This document shows, piece after piece, positions 1 to 8,361 of a stretch of DNA of 46,216 nucleotides. The notes below the pieces were generated by a model that saw only the letters and a list, made by a program, of their open reading frames with translations, was not told where the DNA came from and searched no databases. Positions within the stretch are counted from its first letter, which is position 1. Each line of letters starts with the position of its first letter. Both the position numbers and the translations under genes were made by a program. This DNA is from Rhodospirillales bacterium (GTDB lineage: Bacteria > Pseudomonadota > Alphaproteobacteria > Reyranellales > Reyranellaceae), in contig CANIEC010000020.1 in the NCBI GenBank assembly GCA_947466085.1, forward strand, positions 1-46,216. Direction: 5' to 3'.

Positions 1-882
1 CAGGCCGAACACGGTATAGGCCGTCGTATACGCGTGCGGCACGTTGATGCCGCGCCGCGACACACCGGTCGTGCCGGTGAAGTCGACATGGATGCCGGTG
101 TCGGAAATGGTCAGCGCCGCCTTCAAGGTTACCGGCTCGTCATAGCCGTCGACCGTCATGCTGTTGTGCCAGGTGCCCTTGGGCAGCTTGGCGATCTCCG
201 CCAGCACCGCCTCGCGCGAGCGGGCGATCACGTGGTCGCCGAGCTGGTCCAGCGAGTCGATTTCAAACTCATCCATCATCTCGATCAGGCGGCGCGCGCC
301 AACATCGTTGCAGGCGGCCAGGGAGTAGACGTCGCCCTCGGTGTCGACCGGCTGGCGCGTGTTGGCGCGGATCATCGCCATCAAGGTCTCGTTCGCCTTG
401 CCCTGGTCGAACAGCTTGAGCATGGGGATGTAGAGCCCCTCCATGAACACGTCGGTCGCGTCCGGACCGAAGCCGATGCCGCCGATGTCCATCAGATGGC
501 TGGTGCAGGAGAACAGCGCCACCAGCTTACCGTTGCGGAAGCACGGCGTGGTGATGACGAAGTCGTTGAGATGGCCGGTGCCCATCCACGGATCGTTGGT
601 GATGTAGGCGTCGCCCGGCTTCATCGTCTCGATCGGGAAGTAGCGCAGGAAATGCTTCACCGACTCGGCCATCGAGTTCACGTGGCCGGGCGTGCCGGTC
701 ACGGCCTGGGCGAGCATCCGCCCCTGCAGGTCGAAGACGCCGGCGGAAAGATCGCCGCACTCGCGCACGATCGGGCTGAAGGCGGTGCGCATCAGGGTCT
801 GCGCCTGCTCCTCCACCACCGCGATCAGGCGATTCCACATGATCTGGAGATCGATCAGGCCGACGCTGTTGGACTGGCTCAC
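1..882 (-). CDS. hyuB: Hydantoinase B/oxoprolinase family protein, N-terminal part (cut by window edge)
   Basis: An open frame runs from a GTG at 882 to the first base with no stop, giving 294 residues and leaving the C-terminal part outside the window. The translation begins VSQSNSVGLIDLQIMWNRL and contains GDAYITNDPWMGTGHLND and FSCTSHLMDIGG, typical of the HyuB subunit. The family works with HyuA in ATP-dependent opening of hydantoins or 5-oxoproline-like rings, or in acetone/acetophenone carboxylation, so the substrate is open. The GTG sits 10 bp after the hyuA stop and is preceded by a GAGGAG ribosome site, so the two form an operon. The long plus-strand frame across this region is its antisense shadow. 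Confidence 0.9.
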   Translation of the reverse strand, partial: MSQSNSVGLIDLQIMWNRLIAVVEEQAQTLMRTAFSPIVRECGDLSAGVFDLQGRMLAQAVTGTPGHVNSMAESVKHFLRYFPIETMKPGDAYITNDPWMGTGHLNDFVITTPCFRNGKLVALFSCTSHLMDIGGIGFGPDATDVFMEGLYIPMLKLFDQGKANETLMAMIRANTRQPVDTEGDVYSLAACNDVGARRLIEMMDEFEIDSLDQLGDHVIARSREAVLAEIAKLPKGTWHNSMTVDGYDEPVTLKAALTISDTGIHVDFTGTTGVSRRGINVPHAYTTAYTVFGL

Positions 883-892
883 GGGTTACTCC

Positions 893-2971
893 TCACGCTG
901 CCTTGCGATCCATGACGATACAGCCGGAGGCGTCGATATGCGCGGCAAAACTGGCCGAGATGTAAGTCGACGTCTCGTCTTCGGCGACGATGGCCGGGCC
1001 GCTGAAGAGGCTACCCGGCGGAAGCTTCTCGCGACGGTACACCGGCACGTCGGCGGTCTTGCCACTGCGGCCGTCGAACACCGGGCGGCGGCCGACCGGC
1101 TCGGGTACGTGGGCGCTGCCGGCCTTGCCCTGCACTTCCGGCCGCTTGGCCTCGGTCGAGACCTGGACCGACCAGCTCAGGATCTCGATCGCGGCATTGG
1201 GGATGTGGCGTTCGAAAAGCACGCCGTAATCGCGCTCGTAGGCCTCGCGCAGGGCATCCGTGTCGGCCGCGGTCAGCGGCCGCTGCGGCAGGGTCACCAT
1301 GATCTCGTGGCCCTGGCCGACATAGCGCATGAAGGCGACGCGCCGCTCGAAGGTCGGCTGGCCGCGCGCGCCCGGCGCCACCAGCGCCGTCGCTTCGCTG
1401 CTCATCTCTTCCAGCAGCCCGCCGGCTGCCGCCGCATCGAACGCGTCGAGACGCATGTAGCGGCTGCGCACCAGTTCGAACGACACCGGCGCGGCGAGGA
1501 ACCCGACGGCGGAGCCGACGCCGGCATTGGGGGGCACGATCACGCGCTGCACGCCGATCTTCTCGGCGACGCGCGCTGCGTGGAGCGGTGCGCCACCGCC
1601 GAAGGCGATCAACGTGTACTGGTTGACGACGGAGCCGCGCTCGACCGCGTGGACGCGCGCCGCACTCGCCATGTTCTCCGACACCATCTCATAGACGGCG
1701 TAGGCCCCCATCTCGGTGGAGAGACCGATACCCTCGGCCACGTCGCGCTCGATGGCGCCACGCGCCGCATCGATGTCGAGGGCGATCGAGCCGCCGGCGA
1801 AATGTGCCGGGTCGATTGTTCCCAGGACGACATTGGCGTCGGTGACGGCCGGATGCCGCCCACCCCGTCCGTAACAGGCCGGACCCGGCTCGGCGCCCGC
1901 ACTCTCGGGACCGACGGTGACGCGCTTGAGCGCATCGAGCCGCGCAATCGAGCCGCCGCCCGCCCCGATCTCGACCATCTCGATCACCGGGATGCGGACG
2001 GGCAGGCCGGAGCCCTTGAGGAAGCGTGCCGCCCGGTCGACCTCGAACAGCCGCGCGGTGTGCGGCTGGTAGTCGTCGATCAGGCAGATCTTGGCGGTGG
2101 TCCCGCCCATGTCGTAGCTCAGCGCGCGCGGCTCTCCGGCGCGCGCCGCCACCTGTGCCGCGAAGATCGCGCCGCCGGCCGGGCCGGATTCGACCAGCCG
2201 TACCGGGAAGCGCCGCGCCGTCTCGATGGCGGTGAGGCCGCCGCCAGAGGTCACGAGGTAGATCGTGCCGGTGAACTTCTCCGCCGCGAGCGCCGCCTGC
2301 ATGCGCGCGAGATAGGAGTCCATGAGGGGCTGCACGTAGGCATTGGCCACCGCGGTCGACGTCCGTTCGTACTCGCGGACCTCGGGGCAGACCTCGCTCG
2401 ACAACGTGACCCAGAGGTCGGGCAGCTCCGCCTTCAGGATCTCGCGGACCCGTCGCTCATGGGCCGGGTTCACGTAGGAGTGCATGAAGGCCACGGCGAC
2501 GCTTTCGATTCCGTCGGCCTTGAGCGTTCCGGCCAAAGCCCGCACCGCGCCTTCGTCCAGAGCCAGGCGGACCTTGCCATGGACGTCCATGCGCTCCGGG
2601 ACGGTGAACCGCATCGCACGCGCAACGAGAGGCTTGGGCTTCTCGATTCCGAGATCGTACTGGTCGTAGCGGCTCTCGTTGGCGATATCGAGGACGTCGC
2701 GAAACCCTTCCGTGGCGATCAGGGCCGTGCGCGCACCGCGTCGCTCGATCACGGCATTGGTGGCCAGCGTGGTGCCGTGCACGAAGACGCCGACGTCGCC
2801 GAATCCCTTGCCGGCATCGCCCAGGATGAGACGCACCCCGTCGAGGACGGCCTCCTCGGGTCGCTGCGGTGTCGTCAGCAGCTTGCGGGTGATCCGGCGG
2901 CCTCCCTCTTCCAACACGACGTCCGTAAACGTGCCGCCGATGTCGACGGCAATGCGCAAATCGTTGATCAC
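893..2971 (-). CDS. hyuA: Hydantoinase A/oxoprolinase family ATPase subunit
   Basis: This 692-residue protein carries the N-terminal phosphate-binding signature DIGGTFTDVVLEEG about ten residues after the start. It continues with SGPAGGAIFAAQ, SYDMGGTTAKICLID and FGGGAPLHAARVAEKIG, the ASKHA-type ATPase motifs of the HyuA family. It is the ATP-using partner of the HyuB subunit that follows it. I chose the GTG at 2971 because it gives the usual family N-terminus. The same frame extends to 3043, but that adds 24 unrelated residues and eats into the divergent promoter region. The substrate (hydantoin, 5-oxoproline or ketone) cannot be told from sequence alone. Confidence 0.92.
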   Translation of the reverse strand: MINDLRIAVDIGGTFTDVVLEEGGRRITRKLLTTPQRPEEAVLDGVRLILGDAGKGFGDVGVFVHGTTLATNAVIERRGARTALIATEGFRDVLDIANESRYDQYDLGIEKPKPLVARAMRFTVPERMDVHGKVRLALDEGAVRALAGTLKADGIESVAVAFMHSYVNPAHERRVREILKAELPDLWVTLSSEVCPEVREYERTSTAVANAYVQPLMDSYLARMQAALAAEKFTGTIYLVTSGGGLTAIETARRFPVRLVESGPAGGAIFAAQVAARAGEPRALSYDMGGTTAKICLIDDYQPHTARLFEVDRAARFLKGSGLPVRIPVIEMVEIGAGGGSIARLDALKRVTVGPESAGAEPGPACYGRGGRHPAVTDANVVLGTIDPAHFAGGSIALDIDAARGAIERDVAEGIGLSTEMGAYAVYEMVSENMASAARVHAVERGSVVNQYTLIAFGGGAPLHAARVAEKIGVQRVIVPPNAGVGSAVGFLAAPVSFELVRSRYMRLDAFDAAAAGGLLEEMSSEATALVAPGARGQPTFERRVAFMRYVGQGHEIMVTLPQRPLTAADTDALREAYERDYGVLFERHIPNAAIEILSWSVQVSTEAKRPEVQGKAGSAHVPEPVGRRPVFDGRSGKTADVPVYRREKLPPGSLFSGPAIVAEDETSTYISASFAAHIDASGCIVMDRKAA

Positions 2972-3007
2972 CTTGAGTGCAAACCTCTGTCGCGGGGAGA
3001 TGGCCTG

Positions 3008-3036
3008 ACCGTAGACCGGGCGACGCCGCGTTGCAA
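3008..3036 (-). promoter_or_regulatory. Weak candidate promoter for hyuAB
   Basis: On the minus strand TTGCAA (3031-3036) and TACGGT (3008-3013) are separated by 17 bp in the 95-bp gap between the divergent hyuA and channel genes. The -10 match is poor (3 of 6), so this is only a suggestion. No convincing plus-strand promoter for the channel gene was found in the same gap. Confidence 0.25.
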
Positions 3037-3066
3037 TTCGCACGCCAGCCCGCCTATGGTCGCTCC

Positions 3067-4275
3067 GTGACGGTCAAAGAAAAGACGCTCCGGGCGCAGA
3101 TGTTCGAACTGCTGCGACCCAACGACCCGATGTCGGGGGCCCGCCGCTGGCGGAAGGCCCACCTCGTCGTTCTCGGCATCGGGCTGCTCGCGGTCATCCT
3201 GCTGTCGATCGATGAAATGCCGGCCTCGCAGCGGGTGTTCCTGCGTGGCGCGATCTGGGGTGTGACGTTCTTCTTCCTGGTCGAGTATGTGGCCCGACTC
3301 TGGGTGGCGCCCGAGCTGCCGCACATGGCCGACATGTCTCCCTTGGTAGCGCGGCTGCGCTGGGCCGGGAGCCTGCCCGGCCTGATCGGATTGCTCGCGA
3401 TCATGCCCGCCATCATGCTGGCAGGCGGCTACAGCATCGCCGGCACCGACGCTGCTTCCATATTCTGCATCCTCTGGATCATGAAGCTCGGACTTCATGC
3501 GCCGGCCTTCGGCACGCTGGCGCGCGTGATCTCCAACGAGCGCGCGCCCATCGCCAGCGTGCTGATCGTGTTCGCGATCCTGCTGATGTCCGCGGCCACC
3601 GGTGCCCACATCGTCGAACGCGACGGCCAGCCGCAGCAGTTCGGCTCGCTGCCCAATGCGATGTGGTGGGCGGTGGTCACCCTGACGACGACCGGCTACG
3701 GCGACGTGGTGCCGCTCACGGCCATGGGCCGCATCATCGGCTCGCTGCTGATGATCAGCGGCATCGCGGTCCTGGCATTGATGACCGGCGTGCTCGCTAC
3801 CGGCTTTGCCCAGGAAGAACGGCGACGCGAATATCTCCGGGTCTGGGACCAGGTCTCGCGGGTCCCGATCTTCGCGTCGCTGGGCGTGGTGACGCTCTCG
3901 GAGATCGTCGGCAAGTTGCGGACCCGCTACTATCCGGCGCGGGTTTTGGTGCTGCGACGCGGCGATCCCGGCGATTCGATGTTCTTCATTTCCAACGGCG
4001 AGGTCGAGGTGCGCCTGCCGACCGGCGGCACCGTACGGCTGGGAGATGGAGCGTTCTTCGGCGAGATGTCGCTGCTGAACCGTCAGCCGCGCGCCGCCTC
4101 GATCGCCACGACCACGCCGACGACCCTTCTGGTGCTGTACGCCAGCGACTTCTACGAAATCGCCTCGGACATTCCGGCCCTTGCCGAGGCGGTGGAGAAC
4201 GAGGCGCGGCGTCGGCGTGAGGAGAATCTCGAGCGCCAGTCCGGAAATTCGTCGCACGGCGGGGAGAAGCCATGA
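3067..4275 (+). CDS. Cyclic-nucleotide-gated potassium channel (MloK1-like)
   Basis: The protein has 402 residues. About six membrane segments fill the first 245 residues, with the K+ selectivity filter TTTGYGD at residues 207-213 between S5 and S6. The C-terminal 120 residues form a cyclic-nucleotide-binding domain whose phosphate-binding cassette reads FGEMSLLNRQPRAASI. The S4-like segment (IMKLGLHAPAFGTLARVI) has few regularly spaced arginines, so gating by cAMP/cGMP rather than voltage is likely, as in MloK1. The GTG at 3067 was preferred to the upstream in-frame start at 2977, which would overlap hyuA. Its TGA overlaps the ATG of the next gene (ATGA), implying coupled translation. Confidence 0.9.
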   Translation: MTVKEKTLRAQMFELLRPNDPMSGARRWRKAHLVVLGIGLLAVILLSIDEMPASQRVFLRGAIWGVTFFFLVEYVARLWVAPELPHMADMSPLVARLRWAGSLPGLIGLLAIMPAIMLAGGYSIAGTDAASIFCILWIMKLGLHAPAFGTLARVISNERAPIASVLIVFAILLMSAATGAHIVERDGQPQQFGSLPNAMWWAVVTLTTTGYGDVVPLTAMGRIIGSLLMISGIAVLALMTGVLATGFAQEERRREYLRVWDQVSRVPIFASLGVVTLSEIVGKLRTRYYPARVLVLRRGDPGDSMFFISNGEVEVRLPTGGTVRLGDGAFFGEMSLLNRQPRAASIATTTPTTLLVLYASDFYEIASDIPALAEAVENEARRRREENLERQSGNSSHGGEKP

Positions 4276-5963
4276 TCGAAACAGACCTGCTGGTCGTCGG
4301 GTCGGGAGCCGCGGGCTTCTCGGCGGCCCTGACGGCCTCTCATGCCGGCCTGAACGTCCTCATGGTCGAGAAGGAGAAGCTGTTCGGGGGCACCACCGCC
4401 TATTCCGCCGGCGTCATCTGGATTCCCGGCAACCGGCACGGCCGCGCGCTCGGCATCGCGGACTCGAAGGAAGAGGCGCTCACCTACCTCCAGCACGAAG
4501 CAGGCAACCGCCTGAACCTCGAGCTGGCCAATGCCTTTCTGAACAACTGCAATCCCGCGGTCGAGTTCATCGAAAACAACACGCACGTCCGATACGAGGC
4601 CGTGCCGATCTGGGCGGACTATCATCCGACCAAGCCTGGCGCCGCCCAGGGCGGGCGCTCGCTGCTGCCCCTGCCGTTCGACGGCCGGCGACTGGGCAAG
4701 CGGTTCAACCAGCTGCGGGCGCCGCTGCGGACCATGATGGCGTTCGGCGGCATGATGCTCGGCCGCAACGACCTGCCCCATGTCTTCAAGATGACGCGGT
4801 CCGCCCGCTCCGCGCTCCATGTCGCAGGCATGACGGCACGCTATGCGATCGACCGGCTGAACCACGACCGCGGCACCCGTCTCACCAACGGCAATGGCCT
4901 CATCGCCGCTCTCGCCCTCTCGGCCCAGGAACGCGGCATAGAACTCTGGCTCGAGAGCCCGGTCGTCGAGCTGGTGCAGCGCGACGGTGACGTCACCGGC
5001 GCGATCGTGCAACGCGACGGAAAGCGTCAGGAGATCCGTGCGCGCCGTGGCGTCGTGCTGGCCTGCGGTGGCTTTCCCGCCGACGACGAACTCAAGAGTC
5101 GCTACTACGGCCATGTCCGCGACGGCCATTTCCATCGCTCGGCACCCCCGCCGGGAAATCGCGGCGACGGGATCCGGCTCGGCCAGTCGGCCGGCGGCGC
5201 GATGGCCGAGGACGTTGCCTATCCTGCGGCCTGGGTTCCGGTCTCGCTGGTCCCGCAGCCGGACGGGTCGACCCTGCCGTTCCCGCATTTCTACGAGCGC
5301 GGCAAGCCGGGCTACATCGCCGTCGATCCGATCGGCCGGCGCTTTGCCAACGAATCGGCCTCCTATCACGACTTCGTGCCGGCCATGGTCGAGGCGTGCC
5401 GCGGCCGCAACGAGACGAGTGCCTGGCTGCTCTGCGACCACCGCGCCATCCGGCGCTACGGCATGGGGGCCATCGGCCCGGCGCCCCTGCCGCTTGGGCC
5501 TCACGTCCGGAATGGCTATCTGCTGACGGCGGGAAGCTGGGCGGAGCTGGCCGGCAAGATCGGTGTCGATTCTGCCGCCCTGCAGTCCACGATCGGCCAC
5601 TTCAATGCGAATGCCGCACGCGGCGAGGACCCCGATTTCGGCAAGGGAACCGATGCCTATCATCGCTTCAACGGCGATCCCACGCACCGCCCCAACCCCT
5701 GCCTGGCCCCACTCGAGCAAGGGCCTTTCTACGCCATGAAAATGGTCCCCGGAGACATCGGCACCTTCCTGGGCCTGCGCGTGGACGGCCATGCCCGCGT
5801 GCTCGACGCCCGTGGGACGGCCATTCGGGGCCTCTATGCCGCCGGAAACGACATGACCAGCGTCATGGGGGGCACCTATCCGGGGGCCGGCATCACCATT
5901 GGCCCCGCCCTCACCTTCGGCTATATCGCGGCCCGGCACGCGGCCGCAGAAGCCGCCCGCTAG
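4272..5963 (+). CDS. FAD-dependent oxidoreductase, 3-ketosteroid-dehydrogenase/fumarate-reductase-like
   Basis: This 563-residue flavoprotein begins with a Rossmann dinucleotide fold (LLVVGSGAAGFSAALTASHA) followed by GGTTAYSAGVIWIPGN. It ends with GLYAAGNDMTSVMGGTYPGA, closing the FAD site. This layout matches the FAD_binding_2 family that includes 3-oxosteroid 1-dehydrogenase (KstD) and soluble fumarate reductase-like enzymes. The VIWIPGN segment fits the KstD branch. The substrate could be a steroid or another cyclic ketone; no other steroid gene is in view. The ATG overlaps the stop of the channel gene by 4 bp. Confidence 0.82.
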   Translation: MIETDLLVVGSGAAGFSAALTASHAGLNVLMVEKEKLFGGTTAYSAGVIWIPGNRHGRALGIADSKEEALTYLQHEAGNRLNLELANAFLNNCNPAVEFIENNTHVRYEAVPIWADYHPTKPGAAQGGRSLLPLPFDGRRLGKRFNQLRAPLRTMMAFGGMMLGRNDLPHVFKMTRSARSALHVAGMTARYAIDRLNHDRGTRLTNGNGLIAALALSAQERGIELWLESPVVELVQRDGDVTGAIVQRDGKRQEIRARRGVVLACGGFPADDELKSRYYGHVRDGHFHRSAPPPGNRGDGIRLGQSAGGAMAEDVAYPAAWVPVSLVPQPDGSTLPFPHFYERGKPGYIAVDPIGRRFANESASYHDFVPAMVEACRGRNETSAWLLCDHRAIRRYGMGAIGPAPLPLGPHVRNGYLLTAGSWAELAGKIGVDSAALQSTIGHFNANAARGEDPDFGKGTDAYHRFNGDPTHRPNPCLAPLEQGPFYAMKMVPGDIGTFLGLRVDGHARVLDARGTAIRGLYAAGNDMTSVMGGTYPGAGITIGPALTFGYIAARHAAAEAAR

Positions 5964-5989
5964 GCCCCTCAGGCAACGAAAGCTTCGAA

Positions 5990-7396
5990 ATGTCGCTCAT
6001 CACGCCCGTTATCCTCGTCGGCGGCTCCGGCAAGCGCCTGTGGCCGCTTTCGCGCGAGAGCATGCCCAAGCAGTTCGTACCCCTTCTGGGCAAGCAGTCG
6101 ACCTTCCAGCAGACTCTGCTGCGCGTGGCCGACCGCAGCCTGTTCGGCAAGCCGGTGATCGCGACGAACGACGCCTACCGGTTCATGTGCGAGAGCCAGG
6201 CGCGGGAGATCGGCGTCGAGATCGACATTCTGGTCGAGCCGTCGCGCCGCGATTCAGGCCCCGCCATGGCCGCCGCCGCCGCCTACACGCGTAACCTGGG
6301 CGCCAAGGCCGTGCTGGCGCTCGCCTCCGACCATCTGGTGATCGGCGCCGAGGAGTTCCTCGCCGGCTGCCGCGAGGGCCTCGCGGCCGTGGAGAAAGGC
6401 GGCATCGTCACCTTCGGCATCCCGCCGACCGAACCCAAGACCGACTACGGCTATATCCGTCCCGGTACCGAGAGGATCGGGCCCGTCATGAAGGTCGCGG
6501 CCTTCGTCGAGAAGCCCAATGCCCAGACGGCGATGCAGTACATCGCCGAGGGCCTGCTGTGGAACAGCGGCAACTTCCTGTTCCCGCCCGAGCTCCTCCT
6601 GTCGGAGATGGCCCGCTTCGAACCGGAGATGGCCGCGGCCGCCGAGGAGGCCGTTGCCAAGGCCAGGAAGACCGGCTCCACGGTGTTCCTCGACGCCGAC
6701 GCCTTTGCCAAGGCGCCGGCCAAGTCGATCGACTATGCCGTGATGGAACGCACCGACAAGTGCTGGGTCGTTCCGGCCCGCTTCCGCTGGTCCGACCTCG
6801 GCACCTGGGATGCGCTTCTCGATGTCGGCCACGCCGACAGCGCCGGCAACGTCACCGAAGGGCCGGTCGAGATCGACCGGGTGCGCAATTCCTATATCCG
6901 CTCCGATGGCCCTCTGACCGCCGTGATCGGCGTCGAGGACGTCGTCGTGGTGTCGATGAAAGACGCCGTGCTGGTCGGCCATCGCGACAACCTCCCGCGC
7001 CTGAAGGACGTCGTGCAGCGCATGTCGGACGGCAAGCACCGCGCCGCGACAGAACATGCCTTGATGCATCGTCCGTGGGGCAGCTACCAGGACATCGACC
7101 GCGGCGAGCGGTTCCGCGCCAAGCGGCTGACGGTCAAGCCCGGCGCCAAGCTCAGCCTGCAGAGCCACAACCGCCGCGCCGAGCACTGGGTCGTGGTGAA
7201 GGGCATTGCCGAGGTAACGCTCGATGGCAAGGTCATGACCCTGCGCGAGAACGAATCGACCTACATTCCAATCGGGGGCGTCCATCGCCTTGCCAACCCG
7301 GGCAAGGAGGTTCTGGAAGTGGTCGAGGTGCAGACCGGCGACTATGTCGAGGAAGACGATATCGTCCGCTACGAGGACATCTACGCGCGGGTATGA
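5990..7396 (+). CDS. manC: Mannose-1-phosphate guanylyltransferase / mannose-6-phosphate isomerase (bifunctional)
   Basis: The 468-residue protein has an N-terminal nucleotidyltransferase domain with the pyrophosphorylase signature GGSGKRLWPLSRESMPKQF at residues 10-28. A cupin-type phosphomannose isomerase domain begins near residue 358 (RPWGSYQDID) and holds the metal-site region SLQSHNRRAEHW. It converts fructose-6-P to mannose-6-P and makes GDP-mannose from mannose-1-P, feeding surface polysaccharides (AlgA/ManC/CpsB type). The ATG at 5990 starts the conserved core; the longer open frame upstream overlaps the flavoprotein and is spurious. Its TGA overlaps the ATG of the amidinotransferase gene. 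No phosphomannomutase is in the window. Confidence 0.95.
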   Translation: MSLITPVILVGGSGKRLWPLSRESMPKQFVPLLGKQSTFQQTLLRVADRSLFGKPVIATNDAYRFMCESQAREIGVEIDILVEPSRRDSGPAMAAAAAYTRNLGAKAVLALASDHLVIGAEEFLAGCREGLAAVEKGGIVTFGIPPTEPKTDYGYIRPGTERIGPVMKVAAFVEKPNAQTAMQYIAEGLLWNSGNFLFPPELLLSEMARFEPEMAAAAEEAVAKARKTGSTVFLDADAFAKAPAKSIDYAVMERTDKCWVVPARFRWSDLGTWDALLDVGHADSAGNVTEGPVEIDRVRNSYIRSDGPLTAVIGVEDVVVVSMKDAVLVGHRDNLPRLKDVVQRMSDGKHRAATEHALMHRPWGSYQDIDRGERFRAKRLTVKPGAKLSLQSHNRRAEHWVVVKGIAEVTLDGKVMTLRENESTYIPIGGVHRLANPGKEVLEVVEVQTGDYVEEDDIVRYEDIYARV

Positions 7397-8361
7397 GCAT
7401 GCTGTTCGGCGCACACCATGAGTGGGGCAGACTGCGCGAAGTGGTGATCGGCATCTCGCCGGCCGAAGACTTCGTCGTTTTCCATGAGGACTCCTGCCGC
7501 TGGCTGACGCCGGAAGGACTCGAGTTCAGCCGTCGCCACGCCGGACAACGCCTGATCGACGTCGATCCCGAAGGGGCTCACCGGATAGAGCGCCAGGTCG
7601 ATGCGCTGGCCGAACTCGTGGCCCGCGAGGGAGTCACGGTTCACCGCCCGCAGCGGCTGAAGGGCGACGAGCGCACCTTTCTCGCCCCGAACGGTGAAGG
7701 CGCGCAGCTCTTTGCGCGCGACGGCATGATCGTCGTCGGCAAACACGTGATCGACGCCTCGTTGCGCCTGAAGTGCCGGCAACGCGAACGCTATGGCCTG
7801 CGTCCGTTGATCCAGAAGGCCGTCACGACCAAGGGCGCACATTGGTCCAGCGTCCCGCTGGGCTCGCCCGGCTGCGTCGACGGTCCCTTCCTGGAGGGCG
7901 GCGACACGCTGCTCAACGGCCACGAGATCTATGTCGGCATCTCGGGCTGCGCTTCCGATCTCGCCGGCGCGGACTGGCTGCAGGCACTCCTCGGCGACGA
8001 CTATCGCGTGATCCCCGTCGCCCTGAAGTCGCACGTCCTTCATCTCGACTGCGCGATGGCGCTGATCCAGCCCGGCCTGGTGATCCACTGTCCGCAGAAG
8101 CTGATCGACGGGCTGCCGATGTCGCTGCGCGACTGGGACAAGATCGAGGTTTCGCCCGAGGAGGCAACGCTTCTTGCGACCAACGGCCTCGTCCTCGAGC
8201 CGGGACGGGTGATCATCGATGCCGACAACCGGCGCGTGATCGACGAGCTGCGCAAGCGCAAGATCGATGTCATCCCCCTGCCCTTCGACGGCCCTATCGC
8301 GCTGGGGGGCGGCCTCCGCTGCGCGCACCATCCGCTGCTGCGCGAGAGCGTGCTGGATTAG
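7393..8361 (+). CDS. Amidinotransferase family protein (StrB/AGAT-like or deiminase-like)
   Basis: The 322-residue protein opens HHEWGRLREVVIG, which parallels the NEWDPLEEVVVG opening of amidinotransferases. Catalytic positions of the guanidino-modifying superfamily are visible: an acidic loop with Asp163 and FLEGGD (Asp171), His217 in HVLHLDC, and Cys310 in GGGLRCAHHPL. Such enzymes move the amidino group of arginine to an amine (glycine, scyllo-inosamine phosphate) or hydrolyse guanidines (DDAH, arginine deiminase); the opening motif favours a transferase. It is coupled to manC by ATGA, and its last 4 bp overlap the end of the convergent GT2 gene. The acceptor is unknown; an aminosugar or aminocyclitol is one inference from context. 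Confidence 0.8.
   Translation: MSMLFGAHHEWGRLREVVIGISPAEDFVVFHEDSCRWLTPEGLEFSRRHAGQRLIDVDPEGAHRIERQVDALAELVAREGVTVHRPQRLKGDERTFLAPNGEGAQLFARDGMIVVGKHVIDASLRLKCRQRERYGLRPLIQKAVTTKGAHWSSVPLGSPGCVDGPFLEGGDTLLNGHEIYVGISGCASDLAGADWLQALLGDDYRVIPVALKSHVLHLDCAMALIQPGLVIHCPQKLIDGLPMSLRDWDKIEVSPEEATLLATNGLVLEPGRVIIDADNRRVIDELRKRKIDVIPLPFDGPIALGGGLRCAHHPLLRESVLD

Noticed and set aside
692..3070. Long plus-strand frame of 792 codons opposite hyuA
   Set aside because: It is the antisense shadow of a clear HyuA protein; the translation is rich in His, Arg and Asp with no family motif, which is typical for high-GC shadows.
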